Source: Candidatus Rifleibacteriota bacterium
GTDB taxonomy: Bacteria; Muiribacteriota; UBA6191; JACPRK01; JACQZM01
Direction of reading: 5' to 3'
DNA length: 45,830 bases
Assembly (NCBI GenBank): GCA_016213885.1
Contig: JACQZM010000074.1
Location: forward strand, 1 to 45,830
The notes under the pieces were generated by a model. It was not told the DNA's origin, did no database searches, and was given only the letters and a program-made list of their open reading frames with translations. Position numbers and translations under genes: made by a program. Below are positions 8,501 through 15,814 of the stretch, in pieces (within the stretch, counting starts at the first letter, position 1; every line of letters begins with the position of its first letter).

Positions 8501-9173
8501 TCTTCAGCACCGCCGGGCCGGTGAACGGGCGGTTCGAGGCTCTCAGCTCGTTCTTGAACGAGAGCCCGTTGCCCCACCGCACCCCGGCGCCGGCCGCGTT
8601 GCCCAGGAACCACCCCGCCTGACACTCGTCCAGCTCCTTGGGCCCTGACAGCCTCGCGAACTCGTGGGCGAACGAGACCGCTCCCAGCGCCCCTTCCACC
8701 ACGGAGAACTCGGCGGTGGCCTTGCGTGCGGCGCCCTCCACCGCCACCTCCACGTGGTACTGGCCCAGCCGCATCCGCTCCTTCTCGCCGCTCATCACCG
8801 GCAGACACAGCACCCCGTCCGGGTTCAGCCTGGCCGTGGGCAGCGGCCGCTGCTCGCCATCCTTGGCGAGGACCGTGACGGTGACGTTCCGGTCCGGGAA
8901 GTCCGGGAAGAACGCAGCCAGGTTCACCGTCTCGTGGGGCCAGTACTGCGGCTGATCCACCGTGACCGCGGCCAGCTCCAGGTGGAACGACTCCTCGACC
9001 CTGTCGCTCCTGGGCTCCACCCTGCCGGCGGCGGTGTCGAACCGGAACAGGTACCCGTCCCGGCCGGCGCCGGCCGGGCCCGGGCTCTGCCCTGTGAGCG
9101 GGTGCTCCGGAACACACAGGGCGACCAGGGCGACGAGCGAGACGGCGGCTGCGACGGCGAATCGATGGAGCAT
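5508..9173 (-). CDS. Exported alpha-2-macroglobulin-like protein
   Basis: The protein has 1221 residues. It starts with a hydrophobic signal sequence (residues 3-20) ending near LVALC, which could be a weak lipobox. The body is built of beta-sandwich MG-like domains. Around residues 590-690, AGLVRTDRSGEATVEMVLPP matches the A2M-domain entry strand, followed by alpha-rich segments resembling the complement/TED helical barrel. The thioester motif CxEQ is not present; the equivalent position reads ETCIASWF, so covalent protease trapping is not expected. It probably acts in the periplasm or envelope in defence or envelope maintenance, by analogy with YfaS/YfhM-type proteins. The start is supported by AAGGGGGAG just upstream of the ATG. 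It is divergent from the next gene. Confidence 0.7.
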   Translation of the reverse strand: MLHRFAVAAAVSLVALVALCVPEHPLTGQSPGPAGAGRDGYLFRFDTAAGRVEPRSDRVEESFHLELAAVTVDQPQYWPHETVNLAAFFPDFPDRNVTVTVLAKDGEQRPLPTARLNPDGVLCLPVMSGEKERMRLGQYHVEVAVEGAARKATAEFSVVEGALGAVSFAHEFARLSGPKELDECQAGWFLGNAAGAGVRWGNGLSFKNELRASNRPFTGPAVLKTRCMLPGCNGIEAGPQRSVQVVDGKLGGTLDVSSHSGPFELEVITPGGTVRHLFSGSSHVEREMFKLTSGLSRVFRAGLAPYAGARQVPGRQIFVEEDKGRTDDPVEIERVVATDDGTVSLRATREIESLTVFTASPRPGKGFERNAPHVVGRKLARGESTLIPIAGPWTLVAVGGLVKGGKPGEATPFEGHALAFAPTGLSMKIDVPATGSPLRATSVRLTVLDRLTRRGKAVSGVLVVHDNRVASKDPAAALASRIGDSFRDASGLLTTREESAGITTWRRLEGQVKSDQDALAPGEEEPGSANAGLVNLTRSYVDKLTRMAPDERQKLTSSIVGFSGSSGRQTVGPAPEDVFREGDRKVVFAGLVRTDRSGEATVEMVLPPQTCRLTVRYVALAGYDHLSGQTVVDVSSQGQVECHLLPLMLPGARVQAEAVVDNLRARELSLMVSGAGVQGQLKFTAVPGRSSHRFAIEGGTPGPLILELVGADGKPVDRRKIQIATPAAQPVLERDLIVSDGRPIRVEPGWSATVFPGPGPLLKGLVGNLETCIASWFGHGEALTAGLAAKATILAAIEAGLLDEDQRSRPLVLSIRATVKDLKERFLDTGSGLFVPYPGMAPSERFSLFMLENLRASLRQLVKLKRHGRELRETVQTAGSLAETVTGALIKSTSEPGVAKTATAEAIEIWTESGGRIHLLTDDAALQWVRTQVLGSLDGPTGSGGRIALTAADLERVRRAFERTGELPHLIQAAKVLVLSGGIDTPEFHRLFARIARRSILTEESGVIQGPALTGGIYSTPQTSIRFLELLMMMAEKGALATGPVAIVRAGATTGRTLDSGALRIDADPVGFELSAPARAIVQLTRPRTLDLSTAAGKLQGIRATLSSERLAIGGEATLEIALPAGLDNAEHVALVVLPATVVAKQTEDSLASYQGDMIYGQRASGGQRMQTLGVPFRGSSTMRLLLEGAQKGTAPGLVVVRSIRDVATATARPIGPIRVE

Positions 9174-9308
9174 GGCTCCCCCTTTGCTGGAGGCTGACGG
9201 GTCCCGACCGGTTCCACCGTGGAGAGTCTACCGCCGGAGCGCCGACCTTCTTTCGTCTTTTTCCCGCAAGGCCCGGGTCGGCCGGCCCGGGTCCCCGGGG
9301 CGGTGGTG

Positions 9309-9314
9309 TACAAT
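9309..9314 (+). promoter_or_regulatory. Candidate -10 element
   Basis: TACAAT preceded by GTG lies 82 bases upstream of the ATG at 9396, in the divergent region between the two genes. No -35 of quality is seen in the GC-rich DNA before it. Confidence 0.3.
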
Positions 9315-9395
9315 GGCGCCGATTCCCGCCGAGCCGGAGGGGGGCCGGTCGCGGATCGGCCCGGGGCCGTCGAAACCCCGGCCCGAGGAGCGCCC

Positions 9396-10175
9396 ATGAA
9401 TAATGGAAGAGAGCCGGCCCCCTGGAACGACGCCGAGAAGGCGATCCTGGCGCCGCTGGTGGACCCCGTGAAGATCCAGGAGTTCCTGGACGACATCCCC
9501 TACAACGACGAGATCACCTGCCGGTCGCCCCGGCGGGTCATGCGCGACAGGAAGGCCCATTGCTTCGAGGGCGCCATGTTCGCCGCCGCGGCGCTGGAAC
9601 GGATCGGCTTCCCACCGCTCTTGGTGGACATGGGGGCGGTCAGGGACGACACCCATGTGCTGGCCCTGTTCAAGCAGAACGGCGGCTACGGGGCTCTGGG
9701 CAAGTCGAACTACTCCGGCCTGCGGTACCGGGCGCCGGTCTACCGGTCGCTCCGCGAGCTGGTGATGTCGTACTTCGACGACTACTTCAACCCTGACGGC
9801 GAGCGGACGCTCAGGTCGTACTCGGTGCCGCTGAAGCTGACCGATGGGGTCTACCGGGGCTGGCGGACCGCCGCGGAGGACCTGGACCCGATCGGCGACC
9901 GCCTGGAGGCGATCCCGCACTACCAGGTCGTGACCGCCGCGCAGGAGGCGAACCTTCCGCCGGTGGACCGGCGGCTCCTCGCTGCCGGTCTCCTGGGTGC
10001 CCGCATCGACGGGCTCTCGCAGAATCCACGGCCACCCGGAGTCAAGAAGCTGGCCGGCGAGGAGCACCTGTGCCGGATCAGGGTCGGGGACCACCGGGTC
10101 GTCCACGAGATCCAGGACGACAGGCTACTCGTCCTCGTGGTCCGGATTGGCCACCGTCGTGACGTCTACCGGTGA
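9396..10175 (+). CDS. Transglutaminase-like protein fused to a RelE-type toxin domain
   Basis: The protein has 259 residues, with GAGGAG at 9384-9389 giving a strong ribosome site. Residues 1 to about 185 resemble a transglutaminase/papain-like hypothetical family: Cys56 in AHCFEGA and His87 in DDTHVLAL are placed like a Cys-His pair. From about residue 195 the sequence changes to the C-terminal two thirds of a RelE/ParE toxin: NPRPPGVKKL, then CRIRVGDHRVVHEI, and the ending VRIGHRRDVYR. These include the basic and Tyr/Arg residues typical of the RelE ribosome-dependent RNase fold. The toxin N-terminal strand/helix is missing and no antitoxin gene is adjacent. It may be a real two-domain protein or the product of a deletion joining two genes; reading through is uninterrupted. 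Confidence 0.75.
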   Translation: MNNGREPAPWNDAEKAILAPLVDPVKIQEFLDDIPYNDEITCRSPRRVMRDRKAHCFEGAMFAAAALERIGFPPLLVDMGAVRDDTHVLALFKQNGGYGALGKSNYSGLRYRAPVYRSLRELVMSYFDDYFNPDGERTLRSYSVPLKLTDGVYRGWRTAAEDLDPIGDRLEAIPHYQVVTAAQEANLPPVDRRLLAAGLLGARIDGLSQNPRPPGVKKLAGEEHLCRIRVGDHRVVHEIQDDRLLVLVVRIGHRRDVYR

Positions 10176-10241
10176 GAGGAAGGCCAAGAAAAGAGTGGCC
10201 TCACCGGTAGGGGGCGGCCATGGAGTGCGGCGCCGGTGAGG
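10166..10241. repeat. Overlapping inverted repeats at the end of the RelE-fusion gene
   Basis: CTACCGGTGAG at 10166-10176 is exactly complementary to CTCACCGGTAG at 10200-10210 (11-bp stem, 23-nt loop), and the gene stop lies in the left arm. The second arm can instead pair with CCGGTGAGG at 10233-10241. Two alternative hairpins are therefore possible. It may be a terminator or attenuator-like element, but there is no T-tract. Confidence 0.45.
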
Positions 10242-10307
10242 TCATGGTCATGCATCGGGAGATACGGGCCAGGAGATGAGCATGACCGGGGGTCTCATCC
10301 TGGCGGT

Positions 10308-10481
10308 CTATCCACTTGTCATCCCTGGGGCCTCATGGTCGGTTCCTTCGAGGCAGGCCAGGCAAAACGTTCCCTCGGTCTACAGGTGCCCGGCTATCGA
10401 CTCCTTCATGGACGCCAGCCCCAGCGCCTTCATCAGAAGTTGCTTCCAGGCTCTCGCCCGGATGGTGAAGATAGGACTCAT
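10308..10481 (-). pseudogene. Short possible coding remnant with in-frame TAG
   Basis: On the minus strand an ATG at 10481 opens MSPIFTIRARAWKQLL and reaches a TAG at 10380-10382. Past it the same frame continues TEGTFCLACLEGTDHE to a second stop at 10308. The composition looks protein-like on both sides of the TAG, with a CxxC. There is no ribosome site and no recognised family. The rest of 10176-10638 holds only the inverted repeats above and the leader of the next gene. Confidence 0.25.
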
Positions 10482-10638
10482 TCTTGGTGGTTTGGTGGCG
10501 GGCCCCCGGATCCCGGTCGATTCCTGATCACCGGTAACACGCATGACCGTTCCCTTTCGGGTGGTCGTTGCGATACCCTGGAGCTGTTGCCCCGTTGCCC
10601 GGGGACAACCGTCTGACGGCCCGGAGGCCCCGCGGATC

Positions 10639-11046
10639 ATGGAGAGGGAGCTTTTCGACGGCGTTCGCGACTGCCTGGCCGAGGTGCTGCTGCTCAAAGA
10701 CCCGGCCGTGGTGACCTTGAGCAGTTCCCTCATCCGCGACCTGGGCGCCGACTCGCTGGACATCCTCGATCTGATCTTCCATCTGGAAGAGCGCTTCGGC
10801 ATCAAGATCTCGAAGGACGAGATCAACTACTACTCGAACCTCGGGCTGCCCCCGGAGCAGACCCACGTGGACGGAGTCCTCACCGCCGAGGCGCTGAAGG
10901 GGCTCGCGGCGATGATGCCGGAGGTGGATCCGGCGGTCTTCTCGCCGGGCCTCAAGGTGAGCGAGGTGCCCAAGCTGATCACGGTTCAGACGCTGATCAA
11001 CCTGGTGAAGGCCAAGGTGGAGGCGAGGCCCGGGCTGCCTGCCTGA
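10639..11046 (+). CDS. Acyl carrier protein, long variant
   Basis: The protein has 135 residues. The phosphopantetheine attachment site is Ser39 in DLGADSLDILDL, and the following helix (HLEERFGIKI) is typical of ACPs and resembles AcpXL-type carriers for very long or special acyl chains. It is about 50 residues longer than a housekeeping ACP: an insertion (about residues 60-115, containing THVDGVLTAEALKGL and SEVPKLITVQTL) replaces the short helix II-III loop. The start at 10639 is an ATG placed 38 residues before the serine, as expected; an in-frame ATG at 10543 would add non-ACP sequence. It is the first gene of a run of six + strand genes and probably carries the substrate of the FabG-like reductase and radical SAM enzyme. 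It must be phosphopantetheinylated; a PPTase is encoded at 42374. Confidence 0.9.
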   Translation: MERELFDGVRDCLAEVLLLKDPAVVTLSSSLIRDLGADSLDILDLIFHLEERFGIKISKDEINYYSNLGLPPEQTHVDGVLTAEALKGLAAMMPEVDPAVFSPGLKVSEVPKLITVQTLINLVKAKVEARPGLPA

Positions 11047-11049
11047 CCG

Positions 11050-11943
11050 ATGCCCAACCCGGTCGACATATCCCTCCCCATCTACCTGCAGGCGCTCGGG
11101 GTGCTCAACGCCTGGGTCCTCAAGCCCGCGTACATGCTCCTCGGCCTCTTTCTGCTGGTGAGGCTGGCCAGGTACGCCGCGGAAGAGATCCGCTGGTTGT
11201 GGTGGGGGCTCGTGGCCTTCGAGATCGGCGAGTTCGCATGCGCCGTCAACTTCCTGGGGTATCAGATGGCCTCGGTGCCGTTGGAGATGACGCACAACGT
11301 CGGCATGGTGGTGACGCTGGGGCTGTTCACCATGGCGACCCTCGAGATCGTCGACCGCCGGATGCTGTTCCAGTTCGCGAAGGCCAGGAGCTGCGCCCTG
11401 GTCCGGTTCTGCCGGGAGTGTCCGGTCCGGGCAGGCTCTTCCTGCCGGTTCAAGCCGCTCTTCGTCTTCGTCTGCTCAGTCGGCGTGCTCGTGTCGATCC
11501 TCCCGTTCACGAAGCCCCCGGTGATCGACCACCCGATGCGCGTCCAGGTGTTCGGCCACAGCGTGGTGTGCCACCACCTGCCGGTCTACCAGATGTTCGA
11601 GAACAGGGTGTGCCCGGCGGCGGCGGTGGCGCTGTTCGGGGCGTGCCTGATCATGCTGTGGCGCCGGAACGACCCGGCGCTGTTCGCCGAGCGCGTCGTG
11701 TTCTCGTTCGCCCTCGGCTGCTCCCTGTTCGCCATCTTCCGCTTCGCCAACCACCGGATCAACTGGGACTATCCGATCTGGTTCGATTTCTGGGAGGAGT
11801 CGCTGGAGTGGGTCACCATCGCCGGGGTGGCGCTGACGCTCCACCTGTTCCGTGACCGGCTCCTGGACGACCCTGCGCCCGCCGGGGAGCAGGGGGCCGG
11901 GGCCGGGCCGAACGACCCGGGAAAGGGGACTTGCCATGCCTGA
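11050..11943 (+). CDS. Seven-helix membrane protein with Cys-rich loop
   Basis: I do not recognise this 297-residue protein. About seven hydrophobic segments are visible (near residues 24-42, 47-66, 81-100, 136-154, 187-205, 217-234, 253-268). Between the third and fourth is a polar loop with Cys115, Cys121, Cys124 and Cys132 (spacing C-x5-C-x2-C-x7-C), and further on His170, Cys174, His175 and His176 cluster near the next helix. These could bind Zn or an Fe-S cluster. It starts three bases after the ACP stop and its end overlaps the FabG-like start by eight bases, so it is translated with the pathway. A membrane enzyme or redox partner is plausible but unproven. Confidence 0.75.
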   Translation: MPNPVDISLPIYLQALGVLNAWVLKPAYMLLGLFLLVRLARYAAEEIRWLWWGLVAFEIGEFACAVNFLGYQMASVPLEMTHNVGMVVTLGLFTMATLEIVDRRMLFQFAKARSCALVRFCRECPVRAGSSCRFKPLFVFVCSVGVLVSILPFTKPPVIDHPMRVQVFGHSVVCHHLPVYQMFENRVCPAAAVALFGACLIMLWRRNDPALFAERVVFSFALGCSLFAIFRFANHRINWDYPIWFDFWEESLEWVTIAGVALTLHLFRDRLLDDPAPAGEQGAGAGPNDPGKGTCHA

Positions 11944-12667
11944 GCTGGCCAACCTGGTGGCGATCGTGACCGGAGGAACCGGGGCGATCGGCTCCGCCAT
12001 CTGTCGGGTCTTCGTGCGGGAGGGCGCCCGGGTCGCTTTCACCTACTCGAAGTCCTCGGAGCGCGCCGGGTCGCTCGCTCGAGAGCTGGGCGACAGCGGC
12101 CGGGCGTTCCAGGTCTCGGTGGTGGATGGGCCGGGCCTGGAGCGGCTGGTGGCCGACGTGGTGGGCCAGTGGGGACAGGTGGACATCCTGGTGAACAACG
12201 CGGCGATCGCCCAGGTGCTGGCGTTGCCGCTGATCGACGAGGAAGACCTGGACCAGATGCTCGCCGTGAACGTGAAGGGCCCGTTCCTGGTCACCAAGGC
12301 GGTGGTCCGGACCATGATCCAGCGCCGGTCCGGCTCGATCATCAACATCGGCTCGCTGGCCGGCGAGCGGATCATGGAGGTGCCGCCCCACTACGCGGCG
12401 ACCAAGTGCGCCATGGGCGGCCTCACCGCCTCGCTGGCCTGGGAGCTCAAACGCTACAACATCCGGGTGAACTGCGTGGTGCCGGGTCTGATCGAGGGCG
12501 GCGTGGGAGTGAACGTGCCGGAGAAGCAGCGGAAGCAGTACGAGCAGTACGCCACCGTGGGCCGGCTCGGGCGGCCCGAGGAGGTGGCGGAGGTGGTCAG
12601 CTTCCTGGCGTCGGCCAGGGCGAGCTTCATCAACGGGCAGAAGGTACACGTCGACGGGGGGATCTAG
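11936..12667 (+). CDS. fabG: 3-oxoacyl-ACP reductase-like SDR
   Basis: This 243-residue classical short-chain dehydrogenase/reductase has the cofactor motif TGGTGAIG at residues 12-19, the NNAA motif at 87-90, and the catalytic set Asn112, Ser140, Tyr153 and Lys157. It most likely reduces a beta-keto group on an acyl chain with NADPH, plausibly on the ACP encoded just upstream, which is why fabG is offered as the closest name. The ATG at 11936 overlaps the previous gene by eight bases, indicating translational coupling. FabG-like paralogues act on many substrates, so the exact one is open. Confidence 0.88.
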   Translation: MPELANLVAIVTGGTGAIGSAICRVFVREGARVAFTYSKSSERAGSLARELGDSGRAFQVSVVDGPGLERLVADVVGQWGQVDILVNNAAIAQVLALPLIDEEDLDQMLAVNVKGPFLVTKAVVRTMIQRRSGSIINIGSLAGERIMEVPPHYAATKCAMGGLTASLAWELKRYNIRVNCVVPGLIEGGVGVNVPEKQRKQYEQYATVGRLGRPEEVAEVVSFLASARASFINGQKVHVDGGI

Positions 12668-12748
12668 CACCACGACGCATGATCACGCCCTGATGCGGCC
12701 CCCACGGGGTAGCTGCACCGCTACCCGGGCGGGGAGAGGCGATCGACG

Positions 12749-14224
12749 ATGGCGAACTGCGACGGAACCGGAGGGTGCTGCGGCGGACCTGCCACCCGCG
12801 GCTTGACCCAGCGGCCCTATACCTATGTGAAGACGGTGCAGGGGGTCTGCCGCCAGTGCCGCCGGGTGGTCAACGCCCGGGTGGTCATCGAGGACGGCCG
12901 GGTCTGGCAGGAGCGCCTCTGTCCCGAGCACGGCCCGGCCCGGGCGCTGATCGCCGACGACGCGGCCTGGTACCTGCAGGTCATGAAGAGGCCGGTGGTG
13001 CCGCGTGAGCCGCTGGTGCGGGCCACCGAGCAGAAGCTGGGCTGTCCGCTGGACTGCGGCCTGTGTCGGTTCCATGCGTCGAGGTGCAACCTGCCGGTCT
13101 TCTCGGTGACCAACGCGTGCAACCTGGACTGTCCGATCTGCTTCACCTACAACCGGCGAGACCGGATCTGGCACATGCCGCTGGAGGAGCTGGACCGGCT
13201 CCTCGACCGGGTCATCGAGTCCTCCGGCGAGCTCGATCTGATCAACATCACCGGTGGCGAGCCGACGCTCCACCCCCGGATCCTCGAGCTGATCGACCGG
13301 GCCAGGTCGAGGCCCGAGATCGGCCGGGTGACCATGAACTCGAACGGCATCAAGATCGCCAGCGACCCGGCGTTCTGCCAGGAGCTGGCCAGGCTGGGCG
13401 TCTACGTGATCCTCTCGCTCGACACGTTCGTGCCGGAGCGGTCGATGAAGATCCACGGCAGGGATCTCGTCCAGATCAAGCAGAGAGCGCTGGCGAACCT
13501 GGAGCGGTTCGACATCGGCACGACCATCCTGAACGTGATGATCCGCCACGAGAACGAGGACGAGATCGGGCGGATCCTCGATCTCGCCGCCGGGAAGAGC
13601 TTCATCCGCTCCGTCACGATCCAGACCATGACCTACACCGGCCAGGGCGGGAAGAGCTTCCCCAGGGACCTGCACATGACCGTCGACGGGGCCCAGAGAG
13701 CGATCGAGATGGCCACGGCGGGCCGGATCCGCGCCGCCGATTTCCACCCCATGCCGTCGGCCCACCCGCTCTGCTACGGCATCAGCTACTTCTTCAGGGA
13801 GGGAGGGCGGCTCGTTCCTTTCAGGAGCCTGTTCTCCGAGGAGGAGGTCCGCCGGCTCATGGGCCCCCACTACCTGATCCACCCGGGCGACGCGTTCAAC
13901 GAGCTCTTGAACGACGCGATCCACCGGCTCTGGGCCGAGGGTGGCGACCCGTCGATCCTGGCTCTGTTGAAGCAGATCATCAAGAAGATCTTCCCGGCCG
14001 ACCGGACGCTCACGCCGTTCGAGCGCCAGAGAGTGGCCCAGGAGCACGTCCTGACCTGCTACGTCCACGCCCACATGGACGAGGACAACTTCGATCTGGC
14101 CCGGGTCTCCACCTGTCCAGACCTGGTGCCGGACGTGTCCGGCACGTTGACGCCGGCGTGCTCGTACAACGTGTTCTATCGGATGCGTGACGGGCGCTTC
14201 TGGGAGCCTGATGGAGACAGCTGA
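12749..14224 (+). CDS. Radical SAM enzyme of the tetraether-lipid-synthase (Tes/MJ0619-like) type
   Basis: The protein has 491 residues. It carries an N-terminal rubredoxin-like knuckle (Cys34, Cys37 and Cys58 followed by PEHG). A second cysteine set sits in GCPLDCGLC (Cys99, 103, 106) with Cys113, and the radical SAM triad is in TNACNLDCPICF (Cys124, 128, 131). GGEPT follows at 169-173, then TMNSNG. This architecture, with CxxDCGLC just before the radical SAM cluster, is characteristic of the family that includes archaeal Tes (GDGT/MAS synthase), which joins lipid alkyl chains by C-C bond formation and holds several [4Fe-4S] clusters. More cysteines occur near the C-terminus (TCYVHAH, STCPD, PACSY). 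Its position between ACP/FabG and acyltransferase genes supports a lipid substrate. The precise reaction is inferred. The next gene overlaps it by 14 bases. Confidence 0.85.
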   Translation: MANCDGTGGCCGGPATRGLTQRPYTYVKTVQGVCRQCRRVVNARVVIEDGRVWQERLCPEHGPARALIADDAAWYLQVMKRPVVPREPLVRATEQKLGCPLDCGLCRFHASRCNLPVFSVTNACNLDCPICFTYNRRDRIWHMPLEELDRLLDRVIESSGELDLINITGGEPTLHPRILELIDRARSRPEIGRVTMNSNGIKIASDPAFCQELARLGVYVILSLDTFVPERSMKIHGRDLVQIKQRALANLERFDIGTTILNVMIRHENEDEIGRILDLAAGKSFIRSVTIQTMTYTGQGGKSFPRDLHMTVDGAQRAIEMATAGRIRAADFHPMPSAHPLCYGISYFFREGGRLVPFRSLFSEEEVRRLMGPHYLIHPGDAFNELLNDAIHRLWAEGGDPSILALLKQIIKKIFPADRTLTPFERQRVAQEHVLTCYVHAHMDEDNFDLARVSTCPDLVPDVSGTLTPACSYNVFYRMRDGRFWEPDGDS

Positions 14225-14798
14225 ACTCGAAGCGGTGGTCGCTCGCTACCGGAGCTTCCTGGCCGGAAGCGCTCCGGTGTTCGTGCACCGGTTCCGCCAG
14301 GGCCGGCGTGAGGTGGACTTCTGCATCTGCTCCGGATCGGTCCACGGGCCGCTGGAGCTGGCGTGGCTCAACCTGCGGTACGGCATCCTCCAGTTCGTGC
14401 TGGCGCTCCCCTGGAGCTGGCCCAAGGTGCAGGCGTTCCGCCTGTTCGGCGCCCGGATAGGAAAGCGGGTCTACATCTCCCAGCGCGTCTACATCGACCC
14501 GATGTATCCCGAGCTTCTCACGATCGGCGACGACGTGCTCATCGGCCTGGACGCCAAGATCTTCTTCCACGAGATCACCCAGACGGCGTACCGGGTCGGG
14601 CGGGTGCGGCTTCAGACCGGCTGTCTCGTCGGCGCCGGCTCCATGCTCCGGCCGGGCATCACGATCGGCGAGGGAGCGGAGGTGGGGGCGCTCTCGGCGG
14701 TCGCCTCCAGCGTGCCGCCCCACACCACCGTGTTCGGCGTGCCGGCACGACCGCTGAACAGGTCGTCCGACCAGCCCGCCGACGACGAGGAGAGCTGA
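14211..14798 (+). CDS. Hexapeptide-repeat acyltransferase (LbetaH superfamily)
   Basis: The protein has 195 residues. Residues 80-185 show left-handed beta-helix hexapeptide repeats (IGKRVYIS, IGDDVLIGLDAKI, VGAGSMLRPGITIGEGAEVGALS) ending in the typical VPPHTTVFGVPARPL. His in FFHEITQ may serve as catalytic base. An amphipathic or hydrophobic region near residues 50-70 (ILQFVLALPWSW) suggests membrane association. It probably transfers an acyl or acetyl group to a sugar, glycerol or lipid head group. The ATG at 14211 lies inside the end of the radical SAM gene, so the two are coupled; an upstream in-frame start at 14187 is less likely. Confidence 0.82.
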   Translation: METAELEAVVARYRSFLAGSAPVFVHRFRQGRREVDFCICSGSVHGPLELAWLNLRYGILQFVLALPWSWPKVQAFRLFGARIGKRVYISQRVYIDPMYPELLTIGDDVLIGLDAKIFFHEITQTAYRVGRVRLQTGCLVGAGSMLRPGITIGEGAEVGALSAVASSVPPHTTVFGVPARPLNRSSDQPADDEES

Positions 14799-14801
14799 TC
14801 C

Positions 14802-15791
14802 GTGGCGGGCTCCACGGTTCTGGTCACCGGCGCCACCGGCTTCCTGGGCAGCCACCTGGTAGAGCGGCTGATCGCCGACGGGACCCGGGTGCGCTGCCTG
14901 ATCCGCGAGACCGCCGACACCCGGTGGCTGGACGGCCTCGACTTCGAGCGCTGCCCGGGCGACGTCACCGATCCGGCCTCCCCGACGGAGGCCGTCCGCG
15001 GGGTGAGCCGGGTCTACCGCTCCGCGGGGCTCGTGAGGGCCCGGTCGCTCTCCGAGTACCTGAGGGTGAACCGGGACGGCACCGGCCACCTGCTGGAGGC
15101 GTGCCGGGCCCACGCCCCGGCCCTGGAACGGTTCGTACTGATCTCGTCGCAGGCCGCGGCGGGACCGGCCCCGCCGGACCGGCCGGCCACGGAGTCGGAC
15201 CGGCCGGGCCCGCTGACCCACTACGGGCGGTCCAAGGTCGAGGCTGAGGAGCTGGTGGTCGCGGCCGGGGACCGGCTTCCCGTGACCATCGTCCGGCCGC
15301 CGGCGATCTACGGCCCCAGGGACACGGAGGTCTACCAGGGGTTCAGGGCGGCCCGGTTCGGCCTGTGCGTGTACATCGGGCCGGCTGACCAGAGAGTCAA
15401 TTTCGTCCACGTCGCCGACGTGGTCCGTGGCGCGGTCCTCGCGGGGACTCATCCGGACGCCGTCGGGGAGATCTTCTTCGTGGGCAGCGAGGAGAACTAC
15501 CCGACCCGACGGATCGCCGACACCATCGCGTCGTCGGTGCGGCGGCCGCTGGTGAGAGTGGCTGTCCCGGCCTGGACGCTCGCGGCGGTCGGGACGGTGG
15601 CGGAGCTCGTCGCGGGTCTCGCGGGCCGGGCCCCCACGCTGAACCGGCAGAAGGTCCGGGAGCTCACGGCGCCTCACTGGTGCCTCGACGTGAACAAGGC
15701 CAGGAGAGTCTTGGGTTACCGGCAGGCCGTCTCCCTGGAGAGCGGCATCGACGAGACCGCCCGCTGGTACCGGGAGCGGGGGTGGCTGTGA
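14802..15791 (+). CDS. NAD-dependent epimerase/dehydratase (extended SDR, 3-beta-HSD-like)
   Basis: The protein has 329 residues from a GTG start four bases after the previous stop. The cofactor motif is TGATGFLGSHL (residues 8-18). A Tyr-x3-Lys pair lies in HYGRSKVE, and NRDGTGHLLEA and FVHVADV are standard extended-SDR landmarks. It would oxidise or reduce a hydroxyl or keto group on a lipid, isoprenoid or sugar substrate. As the last gene of the tight + strand series starting with the ACP, it probably finishes the same pathway. Confidence 0.85.
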   Translation: MAGSTVLVTGATGFLGSHLVERLIADGTRVRCLIRETADTRWLDGLDFERCPGDVTDPASPTEAVRGVSRVYRSAGLVRARSLSEYLRVNRDGTGHLLEACRAHAPALERFVLISSQAAAGPAPPDRPATESDRPGPLTHYGRSKVEAEELVVAAGDRLPVTIVRPPAIYGPRDTEVYQGFRAARFGLCVYIGPADQRVNFVHVADVVRGAVLAGTHPDAVGEIFFVGSEENYPTRRIADTIASSVRRPLVRVAVPAWTLAAVGTVAELVAGLAGRAPTLNRQKVRELTAPHWCLDVNKARRVLGYRQAVSLESGIDETARWYRERGWL

Positions 15792-15814
15792 GGGGAGCCG
15801 GCGCGTCGCCGGGC

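Noticed and set aside
5391..8648. Long + strand frame opposite the alpha-2-macroglobulin-like gene
   Set aside because: Composition is shadow-like; the minus frame has a signal peptide, a ribosome site and a recognisable A2M strand.
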